Origin: Odoribacter splanchnicus DSM 20712
Lineage (GTDB): Bacteria > Bacteroidota > Bacteroidia > Bacteroidales > Marinifilaceae
Assembly: GCF_000190535.1 (NCBI RefSeq)
Contig: NC_015160.1
Coordinates: forward strand, 3,286,001-3,350,000
Length of the DNA stretch: 64,000 nucleotides
Reading direction: 5' to 3'
Below, piece after piece: positions 1 through 7,633 of the stretch; the first letter of the stretch is position 1, and the number at the start of each line of letters is the position of its first letter. Below the pieces are notes generated by a model. It made no database searches, was not told where the DNA came from, and was given only the letters and a program-made list of their open reading frames with translations. Made by a program: the position numbers and the translations under genes.

Positions 1-29
1 GTTATTATCTTCTTCATGACATTTCCAGA

Positions 30-1337
30 TTAAAAATTAATTCCCATTCTAACGATGAAACAGTGGTTCCTGACATGTTTGTATCCTACTTTGTGGTTGT
101 CTTCCCCGTACATCGTGTCGGTTTTGTCGATATCGATAAGTCCTGTATGGTAATCCGCTCCGATAATGAAGCGACCGAACGCAGCATCGACCCCGCACGA
201 AACGCCCATGTCGTGGCGCGAAAATCCACCTTCTTTTTTAAAGATGGAGATTTTTTCATCTTCAACCTCACGTTTCCCGCCTATACCGACTGCGTAATAT
301 AATCCTGCGAACGGTATAAATGCGAAGTGTTTTCCTAACGCGACGGTGTAGTCGATACCCACAGGGATCTGTATGTAATTCATCGTGGTACGACTGTCGT
401 CGAATCCGTTGACTTCGTATCCTTTGTTTATAAAGCTCACTCCTGTTCGCAGGTAGAACGGCAGTTGCCGGCTGAGCCTGACCCGGTCGGTTACGCCGAT
501 TTCGTAACCCGGTTTTGCCGATGAGGTCAGTCCGTAAGAGGTGATCCATGAGGTACAGTATCCAGCGTGTACACCGACGGTATTTGCCGGATACGAACGT
601 ACCGGCTTTACATCGACGGTTGTCGGTGTCGATGTTGCAGGAGGGGCTATTTCCTTATCCGCAGGTGCTTTGGCCAGGATAGTTTGTAAAGACTCGGTGT
701 TTTCGGCTTTGTATGATGGAGCCGCTTCAGCTTGTTTTTCGCAGTTTTTCTCTACGACATGCAGATAGAGCGTGATATTGACGCTGTTGCGCAGATCGGG
801 AAAGAAGTGCTCCAACATATAATTATACGGTTTACCTTTCTGCAAATCCATCAACTGCTTTTTACGGCCGTCGACGATGTGTCCCTTGTCATCGTAAATC
901 CATAGCGGAGTATGGTCGAGAATGTCCAATACTTCGTTACGTCCTGCCATGTCGGATGCTACGACTTGCTCCCGTAGCATGTTCCATGCGACACCTTCGG
1001 CGTGATGTTCGATCAGATGGGGAGGAACGTTTCCTTCGCGGACAAGATAGGCTTTCAGCTCTTCCGCCCGCCGGGCCGCCAATTGTTCGTTTGCCTGCAC
1101 CGCTCCGTCGGGAGAGGCATATGAACGGATGACGATCTTTTCTACACGGTCGTTTTTTAATGTCGCGCCGATCGAATTTAAGAAATACTCCAGCTGTGAC
1201 CGATTGTCCCGGAATGAAGGATCGACATTACGGTACCCGCGGCGATAATAGATTTTTATAGAATCCGCCGCTTCCTGTGCCTGCACGCTTCCAATGGTCA
1301 ATGCACAGGTAAATAGAAAGAATAAGATTTTTTTCAT
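30..1337 (-). CDS. OmpA-like outer-membrane protein with C-terminal beta-barrel
   Basis: Predicted outer-membrane protein of about 435 residues. I start it at the ATG at 1335-1337 because that Met-Lys-Lys is followed at once by a hydrophobic signal peptide ending in VQAQ; a longer reading to 1376 only adds 13 polar residues. The N-terminal 200 residues carry an OmpA-like fold: RSYASPDG, then a Gln/Arg-rich helix (LAARRAEELKAYL), as in OmpA-type domains next to Bacteroidales fimbrial proteins. A Pro/Thr-rich linker follows, then roughly 180 residues of alternating strands ending in Phe (RMGINF), typical of a small outer-membrane barrel (PF13568-like). The family call is from pattern only. It faces a serine invertase gene, with a candidate invertible promoter between them, so its expression may be phase variable (inference). 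Confidence 0.7.
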   Translation of the reverse strand: MKKILFFLFTCALTIGSVQAQEAADSIKIYYRRGYRNVDPSFRDNRSQLEYFLNSIGATLKNDRVEKIVIRSYASPDGAVQANEQLAARRAEELKAYLVREGNVPPHLIEHHAEGVAWNMLREQVVASDMAGRNEVLDILDHTPLWIYDDKGHIVDGRKKQLMDLQKGKPYNYMLEHFFPDLRNSVNITLYLHVVEKNCEKQAEAAPSYKAENTESLQTILAKAPADKEIAPPATSTPTTVDVKPVRSYPANTVGVHAGYCTSWITSYGLTSSAKPGYEIGVTDRVRLSRQLPFYLRTGVSFINKGYEVNGFDDSRTTMNYIQIPVGIDYTVALGKHFAFIPFAGLYYAVGIGGKREVEDEKISIFKKEGGFSRHDMGVSCGVDAAFGRFIIGADYHTGLIDIDKTDTMYGEDNHKVGYKHVRNHCFIVRMGINF

Positions 1338-1410
1338 TCGACATTCAAATATCATCGGATTAATACTTCTAACCAACGATAAACTTGGATGTTATCCTTT
1401 GTATCTATCT

Positions 1411-1589
1411 TGTTTAAACGTTCCTCTGAACGCCTCGGACGAATAATACATGGTATAAAACCATATAACGGCACATATGGGCAATCATAATTCTTTGATT
1501 ATAAAAATATTATATATTAATCTTGTACATATACTAAAAACGATATAAATTTGTAGTTGAAAACCAACGTTTTAATCAACGTATAAACA
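1411..1589. promoter_or_regulatory. Candidate invertible promoter segment bounded by imperfect inverted repeats
   Basis: The left arm at 1411-1422 reads TGTTTAAACGTT. The reverse complement of 1578-1589 reads TGTTTATACGTT, an 11 of 12 match; extending both arms inward to 22 bases gives 16 of 22. About 155 bp lie between the 12-base arms and hold a full Bacteroidetes promoter pointing right. The arms contain ACGTT, similar to the ARACGTWCGT motif I recall for class I invertible promoters of Bacteroides fragilis. A serine invertase gene lies next door. If the segment flips, the promoter would point at the OmpA-like gene. Inversion itself is inferred. Confidence 0.45.
1523..1553 (+). promoter_or_regulatory. 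Bacteroidetes-type promoter inside the candidate invertible segment
   Basis: TTG at 1523-1525, a 20-base spacer, then TAAATTTG at 1546-1553, an exact match to TAnnTTTG. It points right, toward the small ORF at 1607, and is antisense to the invertase beyond. Confidence 0.65.
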
Positions 1590-1606
1590 CATAAAGGAGG
1601 ATAGTT

Positions 1607-1678
1607 ATGGCGGCTTTCTGTCAAATCGAGCGGGAATCCGGTGATATACCTGAATTTCCGTCATTTCTTAAGCATTGA
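1607..1678 (+). CDS. Small ORF (23 aa) with strong RBS
   Basis: ATG at 1607 follows AAAGGAGG at 1593-1600 with a six-base gap, a Shine-Dalgarno much stronger than is usual in Bacteroidetes. The 23-residue product starts MAAFCQIERE and ends SFLKH. I recognise no family. It lies about 50 bases downstream of the promoter at 1523-1553, and its last 11 bases overlap the 3' end of the convergent invertase gene. It may be a real small peptide, the remnant of a gene once driven by the switch, or a translated leader on an RNA antisense to the invertase. No homology can be shown from sequence alone. Confidence 0.35.
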   Translation: MAAFCQIERESGDIPEFPSFLKH

Positions 1679-2333
1679 TTTGTTTGTTTTTAAATCGACT
1701 GATTCTAAGCTGTTCTTTTTTGTTCAGCGCCTTCTGGACAGATGGGTATTTCATCCTGAATTTGGCAAACGTATCGCGTGAAAGATCGAAATGTTTGCAA
1801 ATATCGTTTATGGACTTCCCTTTATTAAGCATCGCAATGACGACCTGTCGATTCTTGATCAGTACGTTCATCTTGGTATAGCTACCGTGGCGCCGTCCCA
1901 AAACCATTCCCTCCGCACGCCGTAGTGCCAACGCTTCGCGTGTACGCATAGAGATAAGGTTACGTTCGATCTCCGCCACCAGTCCGAAAGCGAAACACAG
2001 AACTTTGCTGTTGATCGTGTTGTCGAACGAGTAGCCTTCCTTGGTCGTATAAAGATTTATTCCCCTTTCCAGACATTTGCCCATAATCGCCATGATATCC
2101 GTGAGCGTCCGGCTCAGACGCGAAATTTCCGTGACGATCAGTGTGTCGTCTCGTTTAAGTCGGCGTAACAGTACGCCCAGTTTGCGGTCGCGTTCGCTCT
2201 TTTTGCCGCTGGCAACTTCTGTGACCCAATGATTGACGATGAGTTGTTTACTTTCGGCAAAACGCCTGATTTCATCCTGCTGGTTGGCCGGATGTTGTTT
2301 TTCCGTGCTGACACGTAGATAACCTATTATCAT
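1668..2333 (-). CDS. Serine DNA invertase/resolvase (Mpi-like)
   Basis: Serine recombinase of 221 residues. The N-terminal catalytic domain holds GYLRVSTEKQ with the nucleophile Ser9, then TEISRLSR and FGLVAEIERNLISMRTREAL, the E helix of the resolvase/invertase family. A C-terminal helix-turn-helix follows (GKSINDICKHFDLSRDTFAKF). Length and order match small invertases such as Mpi of Bacteroides fragilis, which flips many promoters in trans. It lies beside the candidate invertible promoter at 1411-1589, so a local target is plausible. It is convergent with the 23-aa ORF. A paralog lies at 44528-45229. Family assignment is secure; the target is inferred. Confidence 0.93.
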   Translation of the reverse strand: MIIGYLRVSTEKQHPANQQDEIRRFAESKQLIVNHWVTEVASGKKSERDRKLGVLLRRLKRDDTLIVTEISRLSRTLTDIMAIMGKCLERGINLYTTKEGYSFDNTINSKVLCFAFGLVAEIERNLISMRTREALALRRAEGMVLGRRHGSYTKMNVLIKNRQVVIAMLNKGKSINDICKHFDLSRDTFAKFRMKYPSVQKALNKKEQLRISRFKNKQINA

Positions 2334-2541
2334 GATATTAATAATTTTAACTGAGGCAACATCACCTCGTCCGGTAAAATTAGTCGTATGCTACGGGTTT
2401 CGGGATACATTAGTGCCGGATATAAGAAATCCGGGTTATTGGTTGGCTGGAGTCATCATTATAATTCGGCCGTTTCCTGAATCGTTCCGGGACATGATTG
2501 TTAGTTAAAACAACTTGCTTAAATAGTAGAAAAACAAGCAT

Positions 2542-2574
2542 AAAAAGAAAACCACCTACGAAAGTAGGTGGTTT
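2542..2574 (-). terminator. Rho-independent terminator after tRNA-Lys
   Basis: Perfect 11-bp hairpin: AAACCACCTAC at 2549-2559 pairs with GTAGGTGGTTT at 2564-2574 around GAAA. On the minus strand it is followed by a T-rich tract, so it ends transcription of the tRNA. Confidence 0.85.
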
Positions 2575-2582
2575 ATTCTCAG

Positions 2583-2655
2583 TGACCTCGGAGGGGCTCG
2601 AACCCTCGGCCCATTGATTAAGAGTCAATTGCTCTACCAGCTGAGCTACGAAGTC
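2583..2655 (-). tRNA. tRNA-Lys (anticodon CTT)
   Basis: Full cloverleaf on the minus strand: acceptor GACTTCG pairs with CGAGGTC (one G-U), D arm GCTC/GAGC, anticodon loop CTCTTAA giving CTT, and T loop TTCGAGC flanked by GAGGG/CCCTC. No CCA is encoded. A terminator follows directly. Confidence 0.97.
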
Positions 2656-2738
2656 ATCATTTTGTCGCATACGGATAAATTCCGTTTTGCGGGTGCAAAT
2701 ATGCAACAATATTTTTAATTCTGCAAGAATAAACGGAA

Positions 2739-3458
2739 TTAATCTTCTTTGATGTTGTGGTAAACGTTGGTTACGTCATCATCTTCATCCAGTTTGTCCA
2801 GAATTTTATCAACTTCTGCTCTTTGTTCAGGGGTCAATTCTTTCGTATCGGTAGGGATACGGGTGAATTCTCCGCTGACGATATCGTATTTATTTTCTTC
2901 CAGGTATTTTTGGATATTTCCGTAAGCATCGAACGAGCCATAGAGATTGATTACTCCATCTTCGTCTTCGAAGATTTCATCTACTCCGTAGTCGATCATT
3001 TCCAGTTCGAATTCATCCGGATCGAAATTTTCCGGTTTATTGATTTTGAATACACACTTCCGGTCGAACATAAAGTCGAGTGAGCCGGTCGTTCCTAGCG
3101 AACCCCCGAACTTGGTAAAGGCATGGCGTACATTCGCCACGGTCCGGGTGTTGTTGTCTGTAGCTGCTTCTACAACGATGGCAATGCCATAAGGTGCATA
3201 TCCTTCATAAGTGATTTCCTTGTAATCAGAAGTATCTTTAGAGATTGCTCGTTTGATAGCCCGTTCTACATTTTCTTTAGGCATATTTTCAGCCTTGGCA
3301 TTCTGAATCAGAATACGAAGACGGGTATTGTTTGCTGGGTCGGGGCCACCGGCTTTTACGGCAATATCGATTTCTTTTCCGATTCTGGTAAACGTACGGG
3401 CCATATTACCCCATCTTTTCAATTTGCGTGCTTTGCGGTATTCAAACGCTCTTCCCAT
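2739..3458 (-). CDS. yebC: YebC/PmpR family protein
   Basis: YebC/TACO1 family protein of 239 residues, the usual length. The start MGRAFEYRKARKLKRWGNMAR and the run AGGPDPANNTRLRILIQNAKAENMP are close to the family signature, and YEGYAPYGIAIVVE is the conserved middle segment. YebC proteins are known both as transcriptional regulators and as ribosome-associated factors that relieve stalling at difficult motifs; sequence does not say which applies here. The acidic C terminus is typical. A -7 element (TAACTTTG, minus strand) lies at 3504-3511. Confidence 0.95.
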   Translation of the reverse strand: MGRAFEYRKARKLKRWGNMARTFTRIGKEIDIAVKAGGPDPANNTRLRILIQNAKAENMPKENVERAIKRAISKDTSDYKEITYEGYAPYGIAIVVEAATDNNTRTVANVRHAFTKFGGSLGTTGSLDFMFDRKCVFKINKPENFDPDEFELEMIDYGVDEIFEDEDGVINLYGSFDAYGNIQKYLEENKYDIVSGEFTRIPTDTKELTPEQRAEVDKILDKLDEDDDVTNVYHNIKED

Positions 3459-3503
3459 AATATATTTTATTTAATTCCTTATTTTGTTGATATTTATGAG
3501 GCG

Positions 3504-3511
3504 CAAAGTTA
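3504..3511 (-). promoter_or_regulatory. -7 element for yebC
   Basis: The minus strand reads TAACTTTG, an exact TAnnTTTG match 46 bases upstream of the yebC start. No well-placed upstream TTG was found. Confidence 0.45.
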
Positions 3512-3557
3512 TATTATTTCGGTCAAAAAGTGAAAACTAAAAACTAAAAAGTATCTG

Positions 3558-4238
3558 TTAATCCCAGTTTTTTAGTTTGAGAAGATGATAATCAGAAAAT
3601 TCACTGCCTGGGTTTTCCAGATAATAGATCATGGCCCGTTTCGTCCGGTGGGGTAATTGGCTGAATAACAGATCTAATTTTTCTTTATTTAATAAGTTAT
3701 TACACAAGTCTATATAAAGAATATCCCTGCAATGGTTCAAACAAACGGAAGTCAGGTGATTGAATGAACAATACAAAGATTGAAGCTTAGGGCATAAAGA
3801 AAGGTCGAGGGTTTCCAAAAGATTATAGGAAACATTCAATTGCATCAACTTTGGATTGGAACTGAGATCCAGGGTTTGTAAATTATTGGAATTGCAATGC
3901 AACTCTTCCAATGCCGGACATGAGGAAAGATCCAGTTCCTTCAATTCATTGATCGAACAGTTCAGATATTCCAAAGAAGGACAATGTTCGAGTTGTAAAT
4001 CGACTAAATTTAACCGGCTGACATTCAGATTTGAAATCCGGTGGCCTGAAATTTTGATATGAAACAGTCCTTCTTGCTGATAGTGATGGACGATGTTGAA
4101 GTATTGTTTTTCTTTCAGAATTGAACTTGTTCCGTCTCCCCAGTCTATAGACAGATCACTGGCATATATTCCTGCCTTAAAGGGGATATTTGCATAGCTG
4201 ATAAAGTGGATGTGGAATTCTTCCGCACTAATATTCAT
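3558..4238 (-). CDS. Leucine-rich repeat protein
   Basis: Protein of 226 residues without a signal peptide. After about 75 residues (with WGDGTSSI, somewhat like the start of a PKD-type strand) come at least five short leucine-rich repeats of about 21 residues, with the recurring pattern LxxLxLSxCPxLxxLxCSxNxL (LDLSSCPALEELHCNSNNL, LDLSSNPKLMQLNVSYNLL). This is the bacterial short-LRR style seen in many Bacteroidetes proteins. LRRs usually bind proteins; the partner is unknown. The lack of an export signal suggests a cytoplasmic role. A structured element ending in a T-run lies just upstream at 4257-4334. Confidence 0.8.
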   Translation of the reverse strand: MNISAEEFHIHFISYANIPFKAGIYASDLSIDWGDGTSSILKEKQYFNIVHHYQQEGLFHIKISGHRISNLNVSRLNLVDLQLEHCPSLEYLNCSINELKELDLSSCPALEELHCNSNNLQTLDLSSNPKLMQLNVSYNLLETLDLSLCPKLQSLYCSFNHLTSVCLNHCRDILYIDLCNNLLNKEKLDLLFSQLPHRTKRAMIYYLENPGSEFSDYHLLKLKNWD

Positions 4239-4256
4239 TTTAATCGTAGTTTAGTT

Positions 4257-4334
4257 CTAAAAAAAGCGTGTTCCGAGTGTCTGTCAGAAGGGTACCGCCA
4301 AGCACCTAAAAGCAAAACACAACAGCCCACGCTT
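4257..4334 (-). ncRNA. Candidate structured RNA or leader with closing stem and T-run
   Basis: On the minus strand AAGCGTG (4328-4334) pairs perfectly with CACGCTT (4264-4270), and T's run on to 4258. The 57 bases enclosed contain further pairing potential (GTGT/ACAC, and the self-complementary GGTACC). It ends about 20 bases before the LRR gene start. I compared it by memory with SRP RNA, preQ1, fluoride and TPP riboswitches and saw no match. The remaining intergenic sequence, 4335-4733, is AT-rich and shows nothing else I can name. Confidence 0.35.
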
Positions 4335-4733
4335 ATGCATGAACATTACATTTTATTCTTGCTTTTGTTCAAAATTGGCGGTTTCTCTGACAAGAATAAA
4401 ATAACGACTAAATTCTATATTTCCCTTCTCTAAGGAATGTGACAAACATAATAAAAAATAAGAATTAAATAATCGTCTGTAACCTATTTCTGCATTTTTA
4501 TGGACTGTTGTTTTGCTTTTAGTCTTTATTCATAAATTCATAATTACGCGTACATACACTGTTTTATTTGTTTAATGTAAAATATATATCTTGATTTAGC
4601 TAGTTATTTCGTATCAAAACTATATTAAACTTCCGAGAACTTTTGTGTTATAATCGTTTTTATTTCAGAAAATAACAGAAATCGCTTTCTGAAACTTTTC
4701 ATACTTACAGGCGTTAAAAAATAAAAAGTCGAT

Positions 4734-5750
4734 ATGGCAGTTTCTGTATCCTTAAAAAAATTGGCTGAAATACTTGGGTTGGCTCCTTCTACCGTTTCGC
4801 GTGCACTGAAGGGGCATCCGGATATTAGCCGGGCTACTCAGGAAAGGGTGAGGGCTTTGGCACAGGAATTGCACTATAAACCTAGTGCGTTGGCATTGAG
4901 TCTGAGAAATAAAAGATCTAACTCGATCGCTATGCTGGTTCCTTTTTTAGGAAATTATTTTTATGCCTGTGCTGTGAGTAGTGTGATTCGTTCTGCATAT
5001 TCATCGGGGTATAAGGTGATTGTGTTTGAAAATGGAGAGGATTATGAACAAGAGGTAAAGATCTGTCAGTTTCTCCAGAAATCCGGGATCGATGGCTTGG
5101 TAGTTGCGCCTGCCAGGACGACGAATGACCTGGATCATTTTGTGAAATTGCAGCATGAGGGGATTCCGATGGTGTTTTTCGATCGTATAGCTCCCAATCT
5201 GGATACCGACCGGGTACTCGAAGATGATTATAAAGGAGCCTGTACGGTGGTCAGACATATGATTGACGGTGGATGCCGGAAGATTGCACATATCGCTTTG
5301 CCCCGCCGTTATCTTTGGGCGCAGAAAAGAGAAAAAGGATATTTGCAGGCGTTGAAAGACCGGCATTTGTTCACCGATGAAAAACTGATCGTCGAATGTG
5401 AGGATGTGTCGGAAGTTTATAGAATTACCCGGCAATTGGTGTTGCATTCCGGAGTCGATGGTATTTTTGCCGCTAACGATGCCTTTGCCGTGCATGTATT
5501 GAGTGTACTTCGGCAGATGAAATGCAGGGTACCGGAAGAAGTTGCTGTATGCGGATATGGTAACGAACCATCGACAGAAGTAACCTTTCCCGCTTTGACT
5601 ACCGTGAATAAAGATGGGTATCGGGTAGGGAATATCGCTGCCGGTTTGTTGATTCGCCGCATCGAGGATAAAGAGGAGGTCCCGACAGTGACCCGGTTGT
5701 TGAAACCCGAATTAATTGTACGGGATTCTACTCTGTCTGTCGATCGGTAA
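4734..5750 (+). CDS. LacI family transcriptional regulator
   Basis: LacI/GalR regulator of 338 residues. The N-terminal helix-turn-helix is VSLKKLAEILGLAPSTVSRALKG (residues 4-26), with the hinge HYKPSALALSLR. A periplasmic-binding-like effector domain follows (IAMLVPFLGNYFYACAVS, GIDGLVVAP, IPMVFFDR, GIFAANDAFAVHVL). Family members bind operators and release on sugar binding. The next gene, 38 bp downstream on the same strand, is a GH13-like lipoprotein, which points to an alpha-glucan or related sugar as effector (inference). No SusC/SusD pair is present. I chose ATG at 4734 because the helix-turn-helix follows directly. Confidence 0.92.
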   Translation: MAVSVSLKKLAEILGLAPSTVSRALKGHPDISRATQERVRALAQELHYKPSALALSLRNKRSNSIAMLVPFLGNYFYACAVSSVIRSAYSSGYKVIVFENGEDYEQEVKICQFLQKSGIDGLVVAPARTTNDLDHFVKLQHEGIPMVFFDRIAPNLDTDRVLEDDYKGACTVVRHMIDGGCRKIAHIALPRRYLWAQKREKGYLQALKDRHLFTDEKLIVECEDVSEVYRITRQLVLHSGVDGIFAANDAFAVHVLSVLRQMKCRVPEEVAVCGYGNEPSTEVTFPALTTVNKDGYRVGNIAAGLLIRRIEDKEEVPTVTRLLKPELIVRDSTLSVDR

Positions 5751-5788
5751 TAAATTTATTATATCTTTGATAAGTTAATGATTTACGA

Positions 5789-7348
5789 ATGTTGATGAGA
5801 ATATTGATTCCTTTTATAATTTTATCCTGTATCGTGTGTTGCAGGACAAAAGAATTGCGAATTCCCGATCAACCGGGCCTGTCCCATTTGGCTTCGCCCG
5901 TTTTTCTGAAGTCCGATACCACTTGGGTCGATCTGAAGGATTATTTCTTATATCCTGAAAAAATTAAAAAAATTACTCCGTTTGCCGGTGTAAAGTTGTA
6001 TTGGGACAAAACGGCCTCTACGTTAGGAGTAATTGCCGGGGATTCAGGTGTGTTATTATCCGGGATGAACATCCGTTACGAGGGATATGATTATCAGATT
6101 CCGGTGATGCGGCCGAATCCGGATGCCGGTTTTTATATCGGTACCGATGAAGTAAGGGGAGATACGTTTTTTTTACAGAGTACCTCTCCGGTAATAGACT
6201 GGGCTGTTTATTTTCAAAATTATAAACTGGCAGAAAATTTCCTTTCCTGTACGGAAAAGAGGGTAGGTATCGTGTTACCCGAAGCTGCCCGTCAGTTGAA
6301 GTATGGAGAGTTGAGGATTTGGGCGAGAGATAGTTTCAGTATTTCAAATGCGATTATTATCCCTCTTAGACGAGGCAAATTGATTACCGAAGTCGGGCAA
6401 TTGAACGATACAGATAAGAGGACTACAGTTATTTATGGTTTGGAAGTGAAAGAGTTGGCCACGCCGGATACCGGGTTCATAGCCGATTCGATGAACCCGG
6501 CTTATTCGAATATAGAGGTTGCTGCTATCGGTCAAAAAATGGTAGAAGGTTATTTCAAAGACTTGGGGATAAATACGCTCTATTTGTTTCCGAAAGCTTC
6601 GGCTGATAGTTTGTCTGCCGATCTTCGAAAGTTGGAGCTGGAAGCTCGGCGGTGCCGGCTGACCGTTGTCGTAACGGACAGTCTTGCCGGATTAGACCGT
6701 TTTGTTTTTGATAAAGCCACTGCGGTTTTTGCCAGGTCGAATACGGGTTTTGAAATTTTAGCACAGGCATTGAATGCTACTTTTCAGGATGCGGAGAATG
6801 ACTATTTAGGGATTCATTATTCGGGTAACGGCGAAGCTCCGCGTTTTGTCACCCGTACCGATGAATTTTCCCTTTTGCCTGTACAGAGTGAGCGACAGGA
6901 TACGGTCTATCGGAAATTAGTCCAATTTCTGGCTTTTAATGTGACGATTCCGGGGATTCCTATGGTTGGGGAAGGGGATGAAATCGGTTGGCCGAAAAAG
7001 GAAGGAATACTTGGGCAGGGGGAGGAATGGACCGACGAACAGCTGAACGTGAAATCGAAGCTGAGTGCTTTAAATCAATTGCGAGGTGAACATATGGCTT
7101 TACTCTATGGGGATTTTATCCCCCTTCGGGTGGAAAAGCAAATTTACGCTTATATCCGTTCTTTTTTCGGTAAAAATGTCCTCGTAGTTTTCAACAAAGG
7201 CAAAGAAACGGTCTCTTTAAAGCTCGATTTACCGGAGATGAAACGGGAGGAAAACTTCTCTTCCCTATTCGGTAACCGTTTTAGCTATGATAATTCGAAA
7301 ATAATTCTGGATGTCCCCGCCTATGGAGTCGAGATCATCTATAATTGA
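5789..7348 (+). CDS. GH13 (alpha-amylase)-like lipoprotein, probably catalytically inactive
   Basis: Lipoprotein of 519 residues (signal ILSCIVCC). Residues 1-200 resemble the N-terminal beta-sandwich of neopullulanase-type GH13 enzymes. The barrel start is visible (GYFKDLGINTLYLFP), as are its end (FNVTIPGIPMVGEGDEIGW, like the GIPxxYYGDEIG signature) and a C-terminal beta domain after LSALNQLRGEHMALLYGDF. Between them only about 130 residues remain. I see no region II (GxRxDxxxH), no acid/base Glu motif, and the usual nHDxpRF is replaced by HYSGNGEAPRF. The three catalytic carboxylates therefore seem absent. It may bind rather than cleave glycan. The reading frame is intact, so this is a degenerate paralog rather than a pseudogene. 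Confidence 0.65.
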   Translation: MLMRILIPFIILSCIVCCRTKELRIPDQPGLSHLASPVFLKSDTTWVDLKDYFLYPEKIKKITPFAGVKLYWDKTASTLGVIAGDSGVLLSGMNIRYEGYDYQIPVMRPNPDAGFYIGTDEVRGDTFFLQSTSPVIDWAVYFQNYKLAENFLSCTEKRVGIVLPEAARQLKYGELRIWARDSFSISNAIIIPLRRGKLITEVGQLNDTDKRTTVIYGLEVKELATPDTGFIADSMNPAYSNIEVAAIGQKMVEGYFKDLGINTLYLFPKASADSLSADLRKLELEARRCRLTVVVTDSLAGLDRFVFDKATAVFARSNTGFEILAQALNATFQDAENDYLGIHYSGNGEAPRFVTRTDEFSLLPVQSERQDTVYRKLVQFLAFNVTIPGIPMVGEGDEIGWPKKEGILGQGEEWTDEQLNVKSKLSALNQLRGEHMALLYGDFIPLRVEKQIYAYIRSFFGKNVLVVFNKGKETVSLKLDLPEMKREENFSSLFGNRFSYDNSKIILDVPAYGVEIIYN

Positions 7349-7580
7349 ATAGTCACCTGGGCGAAAGTTTATAAAGTTCATCGATTTTATAGATGCTTTT
7401 TCTTTGGCGAGGTTCTTTTTATTTCCTGACAATATGTGCTGGTATTCGATTGGGCTATGTCTTGAAATTCCCTTTTGTTCAGCTTCTCTATGTATAAATA
7501 ATAACATCGACTTAGTGAAAGTTGACAGGATTAGCAACTTGGGTATTGTTGTTTTTGTGTATATTTTAGAAAACGGATAA

Positions 7581-7613
7581 GGTTCGCTTTTCAGGCTTCC
7601 TGAGAAACGAACC
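7581..7613 (-). terminator. Hairpin after ahpF
   Basis: 15-base arms pairing at 13 positions (GGTTCGCTTTTCAGG at 7581-7595; CCTGAGAAACGAACC at 7599-7613) around CTT, about 20 bases past the ahpF stop. The T tract on the minus strand is weak. The rest of 7349-7633 shows no gene. Confidence 0.6.
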
Positions 7614-7633
7614 GAATCAAAAATAAAGTGATG

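Noticed and set aside
2410..2709. 99-codon ORF over tRNA-Lys
   Set aside because: It is the tRNA and its terminator read as protein.
4206..4433. 75-codon plus-strand ORF across the LRR start and the structured element
   Set aside because: No domain or RBS; overlaps a better gene and a structured element.
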